This document shows, piece by piece, positions 40,701-55,300 of a DNA stretch of 64,000 nucleotides (positions within the stretch are counted from its first letter, which is position 1; every line of letters starts with the position of its first letter). Below the pieces are notes generated by a model that saw only the letters and a program-made list of their open reading frames with translations, did no database searches and was not told the DNA's origin. A program made the position numbers and the translations under genes. Origin of the DNA: Dendrolimus kikuchii (taxonomy: Eukaryota > Arthropoda > Insecta > Lepidoptera > Lasiocampidae); contig CM034412.1 of assembly GCA_019925095.2 (NCBI GenBank), positions 6,631,501 through 6,695,500 of the forward strand, read 5' to 3'.

Positions 40701-43358
40701 GCGTAAAAGTCTAATTCAATCTATTTTCAAGAAATGTAGAATCATACAATACGCAAATAAGCTGGCCGAAAGCGGTTTGAAATAGCCTTAAAAATATATT
40801 TAACTTTTTGTGGAAATACCTCGTTCTCGCTCAGCTCTGTTAGGAGAATTCGCAATGCTCCTTCTTGCTACATCTTGAAATGTGACCGGTGAATACATCC
40901 TCCTCTCTTCCACTGGTGACGTCACACTGGTTGTTGCTACTAACTGCAAATTTCTTACTATTGGACTTTGTGATATTGTCTTTATGTTACCTGTGGTAAA
41001 AAAGGGGTAAATATTTAATATATCAATTATGATTTCACTTGTCTCCAGGACTCGTTTATTACATTGTCCTTGCGACAGAACATGGTCAGCTCATTGCTAA
41101 TTCAAGTTACTAATTTTGCCAGCTAGCGTGTTTTTGAGCAAATGTTGTTTTAAATGAATCTTTTACATGTATTCTACCTTTTAAAAAACTTTGAGTGTAC
41201 TGTAATATCGAGTCACACGATGTTAATGTCGACATATTTGTCATACAGATAGCACTTGCCAATCTTGATATAGTAAACTAGTGGGTAACGAGAGGGCCGT
41301 TCTAGGCCTACCTTTAAGCTTTTTGTGCTTTTCCAAGGGCAGAAGGTAAGTTTTATAAGCACCTCCCCAAGTCGTTATGCAGTATGAAGTAATTACGTAG
41401 CAAAATAGACAATAGTAGCAGTAAGCAAATTTTTGATAGTGGGTGCGTCACGTGTTTTTCGAAAAATGACAATTAAGTTTCTCACTCTAGCTACCAATAA
41501 CTGAATATGAGGCTATATGTTAGTTGAGAATCTATAATAAGGCCCAAATATTTTATACTGTGATAGTTTTCTAAGATAATACAGGCATTATTTGTTATAT
41601 TTGATATATAGGAATATTTTTTCACATAAGCAAATGATTGAAACTTTCTATATAGAGACAGACAACGGATGGACTTTTTTGTCTCTTTCTCTATCTTTGC
41701 TTAAGATCTGTTACATTATTTATATTTTTTGCCTGCACTGTATAAAAGTAACATCTTATTTAGTTTTTCTAGGGTTTATAGTTAATAAACTACTTGATAA
41801 TGATACACAAATTTCGTCGAACCGCTCCTGTGCATATTTAAAGACATCTTTCCAACACTTCTTTAAACAGAAAAACTGTGTCATTGGTAAAGGATATAAG
41901 TTTACCATGTCGAATTTTAGTTTGACAGACATCATAAATGTAGGACAAAAACAGTGTTGGACCAAGAATACTTCCTTGGGGAACTCCATATGTGACGGGT
42001 ATTTCTTGGCTGATGTAATTGCCTATTTTTACAGTTTGAGATCTGTCTATTTCTAAAAACGCCATACTATTTTGTGGTCCGTAATAAAATTGACATATTA
42101 TTATTTGCATACTTACTGATAGCCGTTAAAGAGTTAGGTCCAGATCCTATAGAATTGGGTAAATTTTGGAAGTTATCTTTATTATTAAACTGCTGTGCAG
42201 AATACTCTGCAATACTATCTCTGACATCAGCCGCTCTTTCCCATTCGGGTTCAGTACCGGGCTGAAGTTGTGGTGATATTACTTTGGTTAAACATGGCCG
42301 GGATTCCCTGCCTTCAAGCCAATATGTTTTCATTGCACCTAAAATTGTCAGATGTTTTAGTCAGTTCCTGAATTTGTAACTCTGGTAGAGCCATACTGAA
42401 ATCACTATCTAGATTACAGCTCTGAAGACCGACTCGTTCGGTGCGATACTACACTCCCACAGAATATCGGCGTTAAATAGTTAGCCTTTAGCTAATCGTG
42501 TTTCGTACGATGATTGAGAATTCAGATTTCCGGTGGCTCTGGCTGACAATGCGTTGACATCCTACGGTGTTGTAAACGTCCAAAGGCGACAGTAAACACG
42601 TCACGTGGATTATCAGTTTACTGCCCAGCTTCCAGCATTATTATCATAATTATTACTAGGTTAGTAGTAAAGCAATATTATTAATATTAAAAAATATTTA
42701 ACTACTACTTTTCGTTGCAGAACTAAGACAATTATGTATATCATATATAAATATATATATATAGAGAGAGAGAAAGAGACAGGACACTTTATTGTACACC
42801 ATTACAGAAAACACACACACACATATAATACAATATATTATTATATATTGTACTAAAGTTAGCCCCGCGGCTACGTCGTGTGTCAAGTGGCCGGGGATCG
42901 CCAAATGGCGGACTGCCGTCACATTTTATGCGGACCGCGACAATTAAATTTTTCTCATTGATATGTAAAAAAATACCTTTGTTATTTCCGTAATTACATT
43001 TGTTTAATAATAATTTTTTTCTATACAATGTTATGCAGACCGCGATGGTCATTTCATTTCTTAAAACGGACCCCGAGCAAAACTAATTGGTGACGCCTGC
43101 TCTAGGCAGTAGCTCAATATTACTTTTAAAAAAAACTTGATTCGGTTTTTTATACATATTAATAATAAAGAAACTAAGACCATATAGTCCAAATATCTAC
43201 CCAGCAGAACCAAGAGGTGAATCGAAACCAACCTGATTTGAAGTAATACAACGAATGACATGTTGTTTATGACAACGTCGGTATTTGTTAGTGAATTTAA
43301 AAACGTGATTGAAGGGCCATCTATTTAGTTAATCCGTCTATTCTATGAAAACGACATC

Positions 43359-43390
<32 letters not shown>

Positions 43391-46300
43391 CACTTTATTG
43401 CTCACCAAATATACAATATCAAAAATACACAATTACAATATTGTCATGGTAGAAACAATAGGCGGCCTTATCGCTTAAAGCAATCTCTTCCAGGCAGACA
43501 TCATTTATTGGGATAAAAAGTATCCTAAGTTACGCCCCGGTATATGAGGTTGCTCTGCGTCGAATTTCAATTAAATTCGTTCAGTAGTTATCCGGTTATG
43601 TTCTAACAGACAGATAGACAGACATAAATTAAAAAAAAAATATTTTCGGAATCTGCTGGTCTGAATTAGCCCCCTTGATTTTTTTTCACATTTTTAAACG
43701 CAAGAAAGTAGTACAAGGCGCTTGAGATCATCAGCAAATCTGCGATGCAATCCCCTTCCCCTTGGACTGCGACCGAGAGTGGACGTGCGCACATACTTAA
43801 ATAATTTGTTGTAAAATTAATTGTTATTTGTTATACAAAAATAAACTCTATGACTAGCAATTGTGAATATAAAATCAGTGAAGTTCGTATATAGCCGAAT
43901 TAGGTGAGAAACTTATAACTACCCGGTTATAAAGACATTATTCTCGATGAATAGTCCACCCAAGTAAGATGTCTACTATAACTTGACAACTTTATATATG
44001 CAACAACTCGCAAAAGGGAGGTCATCATATACTGGTTATTACTGTCCATCATAAATTGATACCTGTGTTTAACTTTAATTTGGTACAAGGCAGCTCATCG
44101 AATAGTGGTTATTTAATACTTCGTTCCTTTGGTAAAAAGTATTTCGTTTCGAATACTGCAAATATGTCTAGAATACCGAGATCACCACCACAAACATAAT
44201 ATGATACGAATATTCAACATACTTTATCAGACTGGGATGTGGCTAAGATAGCACCATGCACCAGCATACAACTTCCTCTGGCAAATCGTCAATCTTGAAC
44301 TTATAGAGTTTTACGGAAGATAAACACGTTATGATAGCCTTATTCTTAGTAGTAATAGTGCTGTAGTTCACGTAATAGAAGTACGAACCTTTGCCCTTAA
44401 CCTGTATTTCTCCTCTTTCCGTGACCATATAAGATGGTGATAGTAACTCTTGCGTTGTTTGCGATATATGTATCCTCATAGCTTCTGAAGTCGACTCCAT
44501 TCTTGAAGCAGTATTCACTGAATCCCCAAATAGACAATATCTAGGCATCTTTAGACCAACAATACCCGCTACCACAGCACCAGAATGAACCCCTACCCGT
44601 ATTGAGAGATGTGATCCTGGAAAAGTAGTCATTGGGCTTGAATTTTGAAGATATCGCTAAGACAGTAATGTAGAAAGAGAAAGGCAATAATGGTTAATTC
44701 CTAAAGATTTGTTAATGACCGGTTACTATTCATTCGCTTGCTTACCATCGGTTAAATTTTGACATTATTTGTATGGAGCTTCTGTCAGATTTTAATCGAT
44801 AATAGGGCAAATGAACGGTCGGTAAGATATAATCGACCATAAATATCACTAGTATCGATACATAATAATTTTATCTATGGAATATGTTTAGAAACTTAAA
44901 CCGATATGATAAGGTTCATTTCTGTCTTTCAATTTGGATGAAACATCTAAAGTTATTCATGTAAAAATAAAATTGAGTAATTCGGTGCTATTGAATGTTT
45001 TCGTAACCTTTTTGGACCTTTGAGCTAAATCGATTCAATTAGATTGAACCGCCTAATTTAAACTTTATTGGTTTAGTTCTAATAATCTACTTAATTATTA
45101 AATTAGATAGGCTCCAAGACAGATCTATGTATGTTTATGAAAGAATAATCATCATCAGTTTTATCTTAAACTTTTGTGAGTATTCTACCTCCTTACTTTG
45201 CAGGCTGCAGATTAACGAATATTGCAAATCAAGTACATACATAACCATGCACAGCTATTTTTAGATAAAAAATAGAGTTTTACTACTTATATTATAAAGC
45301 GAGAAAAGAATGACTTCTAGCCATAAGTAATCAACAGTAGAAATCTCATATTATGGAGTTTTTTCATACTTAGGTTTTTGCTGGTCATTATATACTAGAT
45401 ACCAACCTGTACTTGGGTCTTTTAGGTCAGTAATAGCGTCGACCATATCCAGTGCCATATCACATACTTTCTCCGCGTGATTGTCTTCTTTCTCAGGTGC
45501 TCCCGAAACCACCATATAAGCATCACCAATTGTCTCCACCTGAAATAAATATATACTGACATTGTTAAGAATAAAATTTTCCAAATCCTATTAACTAAAA
45601 ATCAGTCATGGGCGTTTCACTTCACATTTCGTTGAAAGTGTTTCTGAAGCTCTACTAAAAGAAAGAAAGGAGTTTATTTGAAAAAAGAAAGTAGACTTTG
45701 GAAGCAAACAATATCTTGCTTAAAAAACGTTATAATAGAATTATAGCATATTGAAACAAATTTTAAGATATGACAATTTAGTATTTTTACGATTTACATG
45801 ACCATATAAGATGGTGACAGTAACTCCTGCGTGGTTCCCGATGTATGTATTCTTATTGCTTCTGAAATTAACAAGTATTTACACAGAAAATAAATTCAAC
45901 CCTTATATGGCGACCACCTATTTTATCTAATTGTTTTACTGTGTCACTACGCCACTTTGTAGCGTTGTATAAGAAACTGTCGTATCAAATTCCACTCGTA
46001 CAAGCACAGCAGTTTCTAAGTAAAATTACTGGGGAACCTAAAAAGTGACGGTAGGACGAACACGACGAAGACACTACAGTTCCGTCTTTATCAAAATAGC
46101 AGAAAACTTTAATAATAAATTCCACTAACTTTATACACCCTGTTGCGTTCGGTGAGAGTGTCGAAGATCGAATACATGGCGTTGAGCATGGAGACGACTT
46201 CCATTGGTGTGATGCGGGAGCAGATCTCCGTGAAGGTCACCACATCGGAGAACAGGATCGAAACGCTGTCGAACATCTGCGATTGTACACAAAATCATAT

Positions 46301-49300
46301 GCGCTGGGAATATTTATAATATTATAATCACAATTTTGAAGATTTCACAGTTACAGTATATGAGTAAATGGTATCTTGAAAATCCCCCCCGATAGAATAC
46401 TCGTAAACTAGGCGTGTTGCTGGGGAGTTTCTCTCGCCGTTTTTTCTTTCACAGCCAGAACACGTTATTAAACAGCATGACATAGAGTAGGTCATCTCAG
46501 GTATCCGTTCCTGGTCCGCTGGAAACCATATCCTCTGGCTTCATATCACTCACTCTGTCATCAATTAGTCCATTGTGGCCATTGTCGTCGCTCTCTGCTC
46601 CTCTCATAGTAACAATCCAGCTGAGAAAAAGCCCCCTAGGTAGTTCCTTGGAACAGTTTATACGCGGGCTGAGCGTCTTTGCGAAGCGCTCGCCTTAAAA
46701 CTCACGAACTCTCGGTAAAGTTGTAAGGTCTTCGGGCCAAAAACATAAAGTCAAATCCATTCAGAAATCAACCCCATTCATTAATTCTAAAAATTAATAT
46801 TAAAATTGGGCAAATGTTTGTTGTCCACGAACTGTGAGAGGCGTTAACGTCATTTTGTTTAAACCAATTTTAAGATGGAATTTTTAGAATTTGCCCCGTC
46901 ATAGTTAAAAGTTAGAAAGGTGTGGGTCCCTATAATAATAATCCCCATAATTTGAAAGCAAATATCTTCCTTATACCCTGTTAATTGTAATGAAAAAAGT
47001 CATCAGGAAACATTGCTTATTACGAATTTTTAAAAATCTGATTAACGTAACTCTATACAACTGAACACACGGAATACAATGTTTTTATCCCCCAGTTACA
47101 TATATGGTGGCCACCTCTAATTTTAATTTGTTTCGTGGTTTTTTAATTATTTTTTCTAATATGCTTACCTTCATATACATAAAACATATTCGACTGTGGC
47201 AGAGAGACCTCTGGGTTAATTCGTGCCGCAAGGAGTCGTTTCAAATAGATAAAAGTTATGATACATAGTGACATTTTGAAAAAGAATTTATACAATATTA
47301 GTGATATATAGAAATAGGAGCAGAGGCAAGGCTTTAATACTCCATCGTGTAGGGTCATATAGACTACACCTTTTCGTTCAATTTTATCAATAAAACCATA
47401 ACTTAGATTTCATAAGATTTCTATTTTTGACAAAAGTGCTAAACAACCCTAAATTTTTTTTTAATGATATTTCAAAAGTCCAATCTTAAATTAAAAAACC
47501 CCAGAAAACATTACGAAGGCAATTTCGATAACGATTTGATTAATGTCGAAGAAGCATTAAGCTATCAGCATTTCCAATAAAATGTTGGAAAACGATTTAA
47601 GTTTGCAACAGTTGTGAGTAATAACTAAGCTCATTTATGGATTGAGGGACACGAATTACTGTTCGCACCAGGGGTGAACTTAGGATACTATTATTATAAA
47701 GTATAATATAATGTTTTTATTCTTATGTTTGAGTTGGTGCCAGTAGATCGGGACGTACACACCAAGATCAAATAGCAGAAGTGTTAAAGAAAAGTTAGGT
47801 GAAAAGCAATTGAAATAAACATGTATTTACGTGAAGAGATAACGAAATTACATGAAGCAAAAGTTGTTTGTCAGGATCGTCGCAAGTTCTCTATGGGCAA
47901 CAGGTAAGATAATATTATTACGTGCGAGTGTTACGCACTTAAGATTGGAAGAAAACACCAGTTTTTAACTAAAAGTTTTTATTGACTTACACAGGCGTAC
48001 GTAAGTCTTCTCCACAGGGTTGCCTCTATACGCACAACTAACAAAGCACTGTCCCGACGGTATACCGTCGCCAGTATTGCGTAGACCACTTCCTGCTGCT
48101 GCGGTGTTCACCTCCGAATTTATCGCACGTAGCTCGCTTTTGGACCTCCTTTTAAACTTTGCTAAACTCCTCCTTCACTGAACTGCCCACTAAACTTTTC
48201 ACTAAATAAAACACTAAACTCGTCACTGTCTTATTTAAAACTTCTCTTACAACTCTTTCGTATCGCACTTGTCGCTTCGTTGTCTTGAACTGAACTCAAA
48301 CTGCTCGGTAGGCGCGCCTTACGCTGCTTATGTACCCGGAAGAATCTTCTGGAACTCATAATTTCGATCTTCTTTTCGTTATTCTTTTAGTTACTATCTA
48401 TCCCTTTCTAAACATCTATCTATTTCTGTCTTTTCCTTCCCGAACTTTCTATTCTACAACTTTCGTGCATTGTCTATCCCTGTCTAAAATGTATCTGTCC
48501 TTGCCTTTTCCTTCCAGAATCTTCTACCTATTTCTAAAACTTCTTGAACAAACTAGATTGTTCCACCATCACTCGCCACAATATGTATGTATGTATTTTT
48601 GTGTTTAGATTACTTAGATTAAACTAAATATTAATTCTGTTATATAGGTACCAAATAAATATGGGTAGACTAAGTAGGCGCTGAAAATCAGTGCTGTATC
48701 GGACTAACTTTTGGCATAGCAATATCTTGAGTGCCAATCTTAATTTTTCTCGAATTGCGGCTTAGAACTACAAAAATGTTATGCTTTATTAATTATGTGC
48801 GTGTCGTGTTGCCTCTGGAAAATAAATTTATTTTTTCCTTTCTTGCTATTACATTTTTTATTACATCACTAATATTTAACTGGCAAATAAATATACCAAT
48901 CCTCATGTAATTCAATTAATTTTTAAGGCTATGTTTATAACCGGGTTTATAACTATAATTCATTATTTTTATTTTTAATCTACTTAAATTCGAAGAAATA
49001 AATTTCCTGTTTAAAAAAAACCTTGTTTTGATCATAATCTGCATTTAATTGAATAAAACGCAATTATTAGTACCCGGTTCCTATATCTTACCGACAGTTC
49101 ATTTGCCTTACTATTGGTTAAAATTTGACATAAGTTCTATACTTACACATCTTATGTTAAAATTCAATCGATGGAAGGTCATGTGAATGAATAGTGAAGA
49201 TTTAGGAAACCGGCCATAAAAGATTAACCGGTAATTTAATATAAAACGGATACAGAGACATTATTATAAATCTATAACTATAAATATAACATATATTACA

Positions 49301-52300
49301 CGTTACTGCCAACCAGGGACTAATAATTAAGTATACGGTTCTGAGCGTTATGAAACATTCGCCCATAATAAACTAATCACTTTTACGATCGGGTTAAAAT
49401 CAAAAGTTTCTGCCCTAAATTCAACCCTGCTTAACTAACAACTTTCTCTGAGATGGTTCCGCAAGCTTTAGGTTAGAATGTAAACATAACTTAGACAGCG
49501 GGTCTATTAATATAATAAAGTATATATGTATTGTGTACGTAAGATAATTTTGCTTAACCAGTATCTTTAGCATTAACCGCTCCAGTCTATAATATCATTT
49601 TCTGTGTAACGTATTATTTTGCTAAATATGTAAGGAATTTATGGAGATATGATGCAGTATGAATTTTTAGTACGGCTTGTCAGTACTATGACGGTAATAA
49701 TGGTTTTCTATCCTTTTCTTGTGTTTATTTCTAAATAACATTTAATTTTATTTAAAAATAAAGTAAATTATACAATAAATTAAACAAAAAATAAACTATA
49801 CATACAAACTAAAATTAAACTATAAAATCTAGCACCAGATCGCTGTCGGTCGGAAACGTGCTCAAAAGACTGGCCACAGTGCTTCGCTGAATGGCAACGC
49901 TAATGCGTTGCCCGTGGTATAAACCAGTCTTTTGGTCACGTGAAACTTCCACCATACGTTTGACTATGTCTCGATAAAGCTTGTGCGCCTCATGCTCCCA
50001 TGGTCCCAGGGTGTCGACCTCAAAAGCCGCAAATTCTGTGTTTATCTTGTTGAGTATATATATACAGTTTTCCACAACTCTATTGATTCTTCGGTAAGTA
50101 ATTGTATACCATATTTCTTTTTTTATCTTGGTTACAGCTCTTAGGGTCGGCTCGATTGGGGCGATACCACGCTTTCACAGAATATCAGCGTGAATCGGTT
50201 AGTCTTGAGCTAATTGTGTTTTGTACTATGAGGGACAGTTCTGATAGCCCATCGTCCCTTCTATCTCATTCCTCCTATTTGATCCTTCTATCCTATCCCA
50301 TTCATCACATTCCCATCCCATCACAGAGGCTGGTAATAGCATAAGCAATAAATAAATCAGTAGTAATAGATATTTAAATAGAATAAGCTGTTACATATAT
50401 AAGGATAAGATATTGTATGCAGTCGACTTGCGTTTCAACAAACAAACAAAAAACACAAAAATAGATAAAGATACTAGTATAGATATGATCTGATATATCA
50501 AATATAGTTACTTACTTAGCCTAGTATTAATAAAAAATGTATTAGATAGTAAGAAATTTTATTACATATCTATCTCAGTAATCTGTTAGTAGTGTCCTAG
50601 ACCCATAGTGCCTTTCCTCTTTCTTAAATTAAAATAAAAGAAAGAGGCTGGTAACGCCTTAGTTCCGCCTCTCATGTTGCAAACCTCTAGCGAAGTTAAC
50701 CATCTTCCATTAGGCAGGCCGTCTCTTTGTTTGTCATTTTTGCAATAAAAAAAACATATTTCTAACTTTTCCTAGTTTAAGAAAATTTAAAGTGAAATAA
50801 ATGCTGAGGACAACATTTCATGTAATTTCCTGTGTTTCGTACCTCACAAGTATCGATAGGGTTTTCCCCATTGCGCAGCCTATCAGCAACTTGCTTCGGT
50901 ATCATCTGATAAAGCAATTCGTCTGTCCTTTTCATCTCTTCGTCCAATTTCCGCATTGATTCCTCTAGTTTTTTACTTTTCTGTTGCTCTTGGTCTAAGG
51001 CGAGCTTCAATTCTACTGATTGCTGGGTACCGGCTAGCATTAGGTCTCTGGGAATAAAATAGATGATCATTAATTCAAATAACTCATTTATCCAGTATTG
51101 GTCTACATAGGTTTTAAAGTAGTCGCCACATGGTTGTAATGGTCTTGACTGTCTCAATCTATATATACATTTTCATGATGAAATTTTTTGGTATAAATGT
51201 ATAAGGAGATGAATGTAGAGATTAATGGAGACAAACTTTCAGATTGATTGACCAAAATTCTATTATAATCACAGCCCATAAAAACTCAATGTTGGCAGGG
51301 GCGACTCGGGACGGTAGGCAACTGCCCACGGAGGCAAAATTTAGGGGCGGCAAAAATACCTGCAAAAAAATGTTTGCAAAAACGCTTGAACTACTAAAGC
51401 CCAAAAAAAAACGAACACAGCACTCAAAAATATATTTCAATTCGTTAACTTGAATCTAGAAAATATATTAGTGAAATGAGTTCTGAGAGCAGAAAGCTAG
51501 ATAGAAGACTTCTTTTAGTTTTATTAAGCTTTGGTGGGTGCGGCATTTTTCGAGTTTGCCTACGGCGAAAAAAAGCTAGGGCCGGCGCTGATGCTGGTCT
51601 CGGGTATCCCGATTTTTAGAGGAACAGACAGTATATAAAGCAGGTTTGACACACCAGATAACTCAATTTGTAGATAGGTATCACGTGGTCACTGTGGCAA
51701 TATGCTTATTAGGTCAAAAAACTATGATGTCTTGCAAGTTTTCCGACCAGGATTTGAACCTGCGTACTAAAATTTGGTAGTTTATTTTAAAATTACATAC
51801 AGGCACTTTATTTTTATTAGTGTATTGATTACCGGCTAAAATCGTGCATAGATAAATCATTGATGTAAAGCCCGGTGGACACAAGCGCGGCTAAGTCCGG
51901 CATCACTGGGGTCCCTAAGTACATCATCATCCTCCAGTTATCCATGTAAATCATTTGACCTGAAAAATATATTTTAAAAATTTATAATATAGTCAACAAA
52001 CAAACAATTTACGACTTATCATTTTTTCAGATGATCAGAAGACTGGTGCCTACCTCGGACGACGGATCAGTATAGCAATCCAGCAAGGAAACGTAGCCAA
52101 CCTTCTGGGCACCTTACTCATAGAAGACGGTGACTTAGACTCAGTGTTCTATTTACATTCTTGAGGGATTATATGGAGAATACAGTACAACTAAGTTAAG
52201 TTTTGTTGTGTTAGTTTACTCCTATAATGATTTAATTATTTTTTAAAATTAATATTGATTATTGTAAATACATTTTAAACTTTTAATCCTGTCTCATTTT

Positions 52301-55300
52301 CGTTAGGTTAGTTAGGTTGCCTGAAAGAGATTGCTTTACTGAAAATCGCTTGACTGAAAATGTTACAGGTACCTAAGTATACATTTGTCTAATTGTTTAA
52401 TTTGACGAATATTAATCTGTTATCTTTCTTTTATGTAACTAGCAAAATAAAAAATTTGAAAAACATAGTTACAATACTTTCTTGGCAAATAGACGGCGTT
52501 ATCGATCGTAACGAACTCTTCCAGGCAAGCTAACTTATAGTGTATTATTTATTACCTATATTCATGAAATTGTAAACTAGTGCAATGAAGAAACTTAACT
52601 CATAGTATATTCTACCTCGAATCCTTTCAGACTATAAGTAGAAGACTGAGGCTAGGTCATCGAAGTCAATAGGTAACATTACCAAAAGGCTGGCTACGTT
52701 ATCTCGCTTGATCGCCATACCTACTTCTCCTATTATATTAATGTATTCTGTGGCCATACTGATATGTTGTCCGAAGTAGATCTACTATGGCTACGTTCCA
52801 GAAGGCACTCACAATGACCACGTTTACGACCGCGATTTTTCCCGTTCCACTTGCTTGCGGATATTACAATCATAAACTCTAGTGGAGCGGATTATGGGGC
52901 GTTGATGTCATAAACAACGAAATACACAAATGTCATTGGTTGATTTGAAAATCGCCTCTTTTTCTATTTCAAGAGATAGAGAGAATCAATGCTTTTTGGT
53001 CAACGCCCACTTCGACCCACCTCTTGACATGTGTTGTTGTGAGCGCTGTGTGATGGAAAATGATGACGTCATTAGTGACGTTTTCGCCACGACCATAACG
53101 ACCGCAGTCGCCTAGTGGAACAGCAAACGGAGCATTTGGGCGTTGTGACATACTAAAGCTACGTGTCCTATATGTAGTATCTAGGGTTGCCAGATGTGTT
53201 CGAAAAAACCGGACAAGTGTTTTGAAGTGAAACTTCTTCAGAATCGTTGTGATTTGAAACTCGATGAAACGAAAAAGCTACACTAAAAAGAGATAAACAC
53301 ATAAATCTATACGACTGAGCTTGCGAGAGAATAAGATAGAATACATTATATTTAACAGTTTAAACACTACGCTACTACAGATAGAGTTGATTTTTTTTTT
53401 AAAGTTTAAATATATTATAGCGATATAATATATGAAATGTGACGTCACGAAATTCAGAAACTCTCCTACCCCTTGTCACTCTTTGTTTCACTTCTACTGC
53501 GTGTGAATTGCACACAAACACACACACAATTTTTATTATTTTATATTATTAACATAAAAAATTACTGAAAACTATTTTTTTAGATACTTTTGCATCTAAA
53601 TTAAGAGCCAATCTAGTTTTTCATATATTTAATAAAAGTTTGAGTATTCTTTCGACTTTTCTATGTCATGAAAGATTTGCATTAATACCTGATAATCTTT
53701 TGTCCGGTTTATTAAGGTTTCCTAGATCGGAGAAACATAAAAAAAAATATAAACCTTTAAAGTTATATTAGTCATGCTAAAGGCATATTAATCGTATAAG
53801 AGATAATTTATGTATGCTTATAATTTGTATATATAACACGTAATTCTGTATTTATTACAGAAATTAATTTGCTACTATAAAATAACAATTCCGTCCATTT
53901 ATAGGTCATATCCGATTTTATATATCCCACCCGTATATACAATGTATAGTATCGTACTATATTTTACCCAATTGTATTATATTTTAGAAAAATAATATAG
54001 TATGAAACGTACTTTAGTATTAGAAGTATCTGAGATTTTTTTTGCTCAGATTCTTATGATTACTTTAAAAATAATGGATCTTTGCTGGCCAAAGCAAGAA
54101 GTAGTAATAATCAATACACATGGAAAATTTAATAATTAAATAAATAAATTGTAAAACATTAATGAAAAATGAATATGTACTATTTTTACCCATAAATTTC
54201 TTACGGTTAAAAAATAAAAATACTGTATTTCCTAAAAAAAGATAGCAACCCTAGTCTGTCTATATTATGTCATAGTAACATTTAAAAAGTAAAAATTTGA
54301 CAAGATTACATATGTATTTTATATCCTGTACACAAGGATGTAGTACAATCGCGACAGAACTAAAATTTTAGAGCGGTCGCCAAACATGTCTATAATAGAT
54401 CAATTTATTGTATTTTGTAAACTGCTGCAACCGAAAGTTGCCAAAGTCAATTGCATTTACAGGTTAAGTCCTAGTTCAGGTCTTTGGTAGCGGACGGATT
54501 GCACAAAGTTATCTTTTCTTTATTGTTATTTCTTCTGGTTATCAATAAATGAATTTTATTTATTTTTATATGTCTTAGTGGCCATGTGTGTGATAACACT
54601 ATTATAAGACAGATTTAGAAAAATCAAAATTGTCTTCCTTTTTACCAGTTTTTTGAATTGGGTGGCAAGATATTCCAATTTTAATGGCTTAAAAATGTTT
54701 CTCTCTCTCTATGAAAAAATCAACGTGGTGCTTAAAAATGTTTTTAACTAAATTAATTGATTAGTTTTTGGTATGTGACATATTTTGGATTAAAAGCTTG
54801 ATTTTTTTAAAGCTTTAATAAATAATTTACTCGTAATACGATCTTTCGAGTAAATTAATTATTAAAACTTTTCGGAGTTAAGTGTTTTATTGGATATTTA
54901 TCATTCTTACATTCTTTCTTAATCTTACATTGTTTTTACTTCTTTTAGGGTAAAACTAAAAAGGTTCATAAACTTAAGCGATACTAACCTACGTAAAACG
55001 TGCTGTGCTATATATATGCGTGTAAAAATTACGTAAGTAGATATAGAAACAATATCGAAACTCAAAATTTTAAATTATAAAGTACCTTAATTATTTACAG
55101 TCTCAAAAATAATGCTATGTGATGTTTTTTAAGTGCTTCGGGCTATACCGTCCTTATTATAGCCAATTTAGCTTGTATTCAGAGAGGAACTAGACTTAAA
55201 ATTCATGTCTCGTTAATTAAGATATAAAAAATAGCACCTAGTGCAGAAGCGTCATAAATAATAGGCCCCGAGCTTTTTAGTTTAACGCTTTGATAAATGT

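Larger units (their letters stand above)
42339..44388. other. Cyclase intron with simple repeats and repeat tails
   Basis: Holds a dispersed repeat at 42413-42540 (also at 50135-50260), an (AT)n/(AG)n tract with CACTTTATTGTACACCATTA at 42745-42805, an (AGAT)n tract at 43350-43388 and an antisense dispersed repeat at 43500-43690. Confidence 0.5.
46277..50842. other. 4.6-kb cyclase intron, transposon-rich
   Basis: Contains the Jockey 3'-UTR copy (46404-46759), a likely solo LTR (47925-48580), a MITE (49073-49218), a LINE pol tail (49815-50075) and a dispersed repeat (50135-50225). No host exon is needed to keep the reading frame across it. Confidence 0.55.

Noticed and set aside
41592..42056. 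154-codon + strand open frame
   Set aside because: It is the antisense of a decayed reverse transcriptase fragment and shows no coding signature of its own.
44243..44388. Cyclase ending in the intron read-through ...GSYFYYVNY...
   Set aside because: A GTTCGT donor after GGCAAAG and the exon [12 protein letters not shown] at 42338 restore the conserved cyclase C-terminus, so the read-through is intronic.
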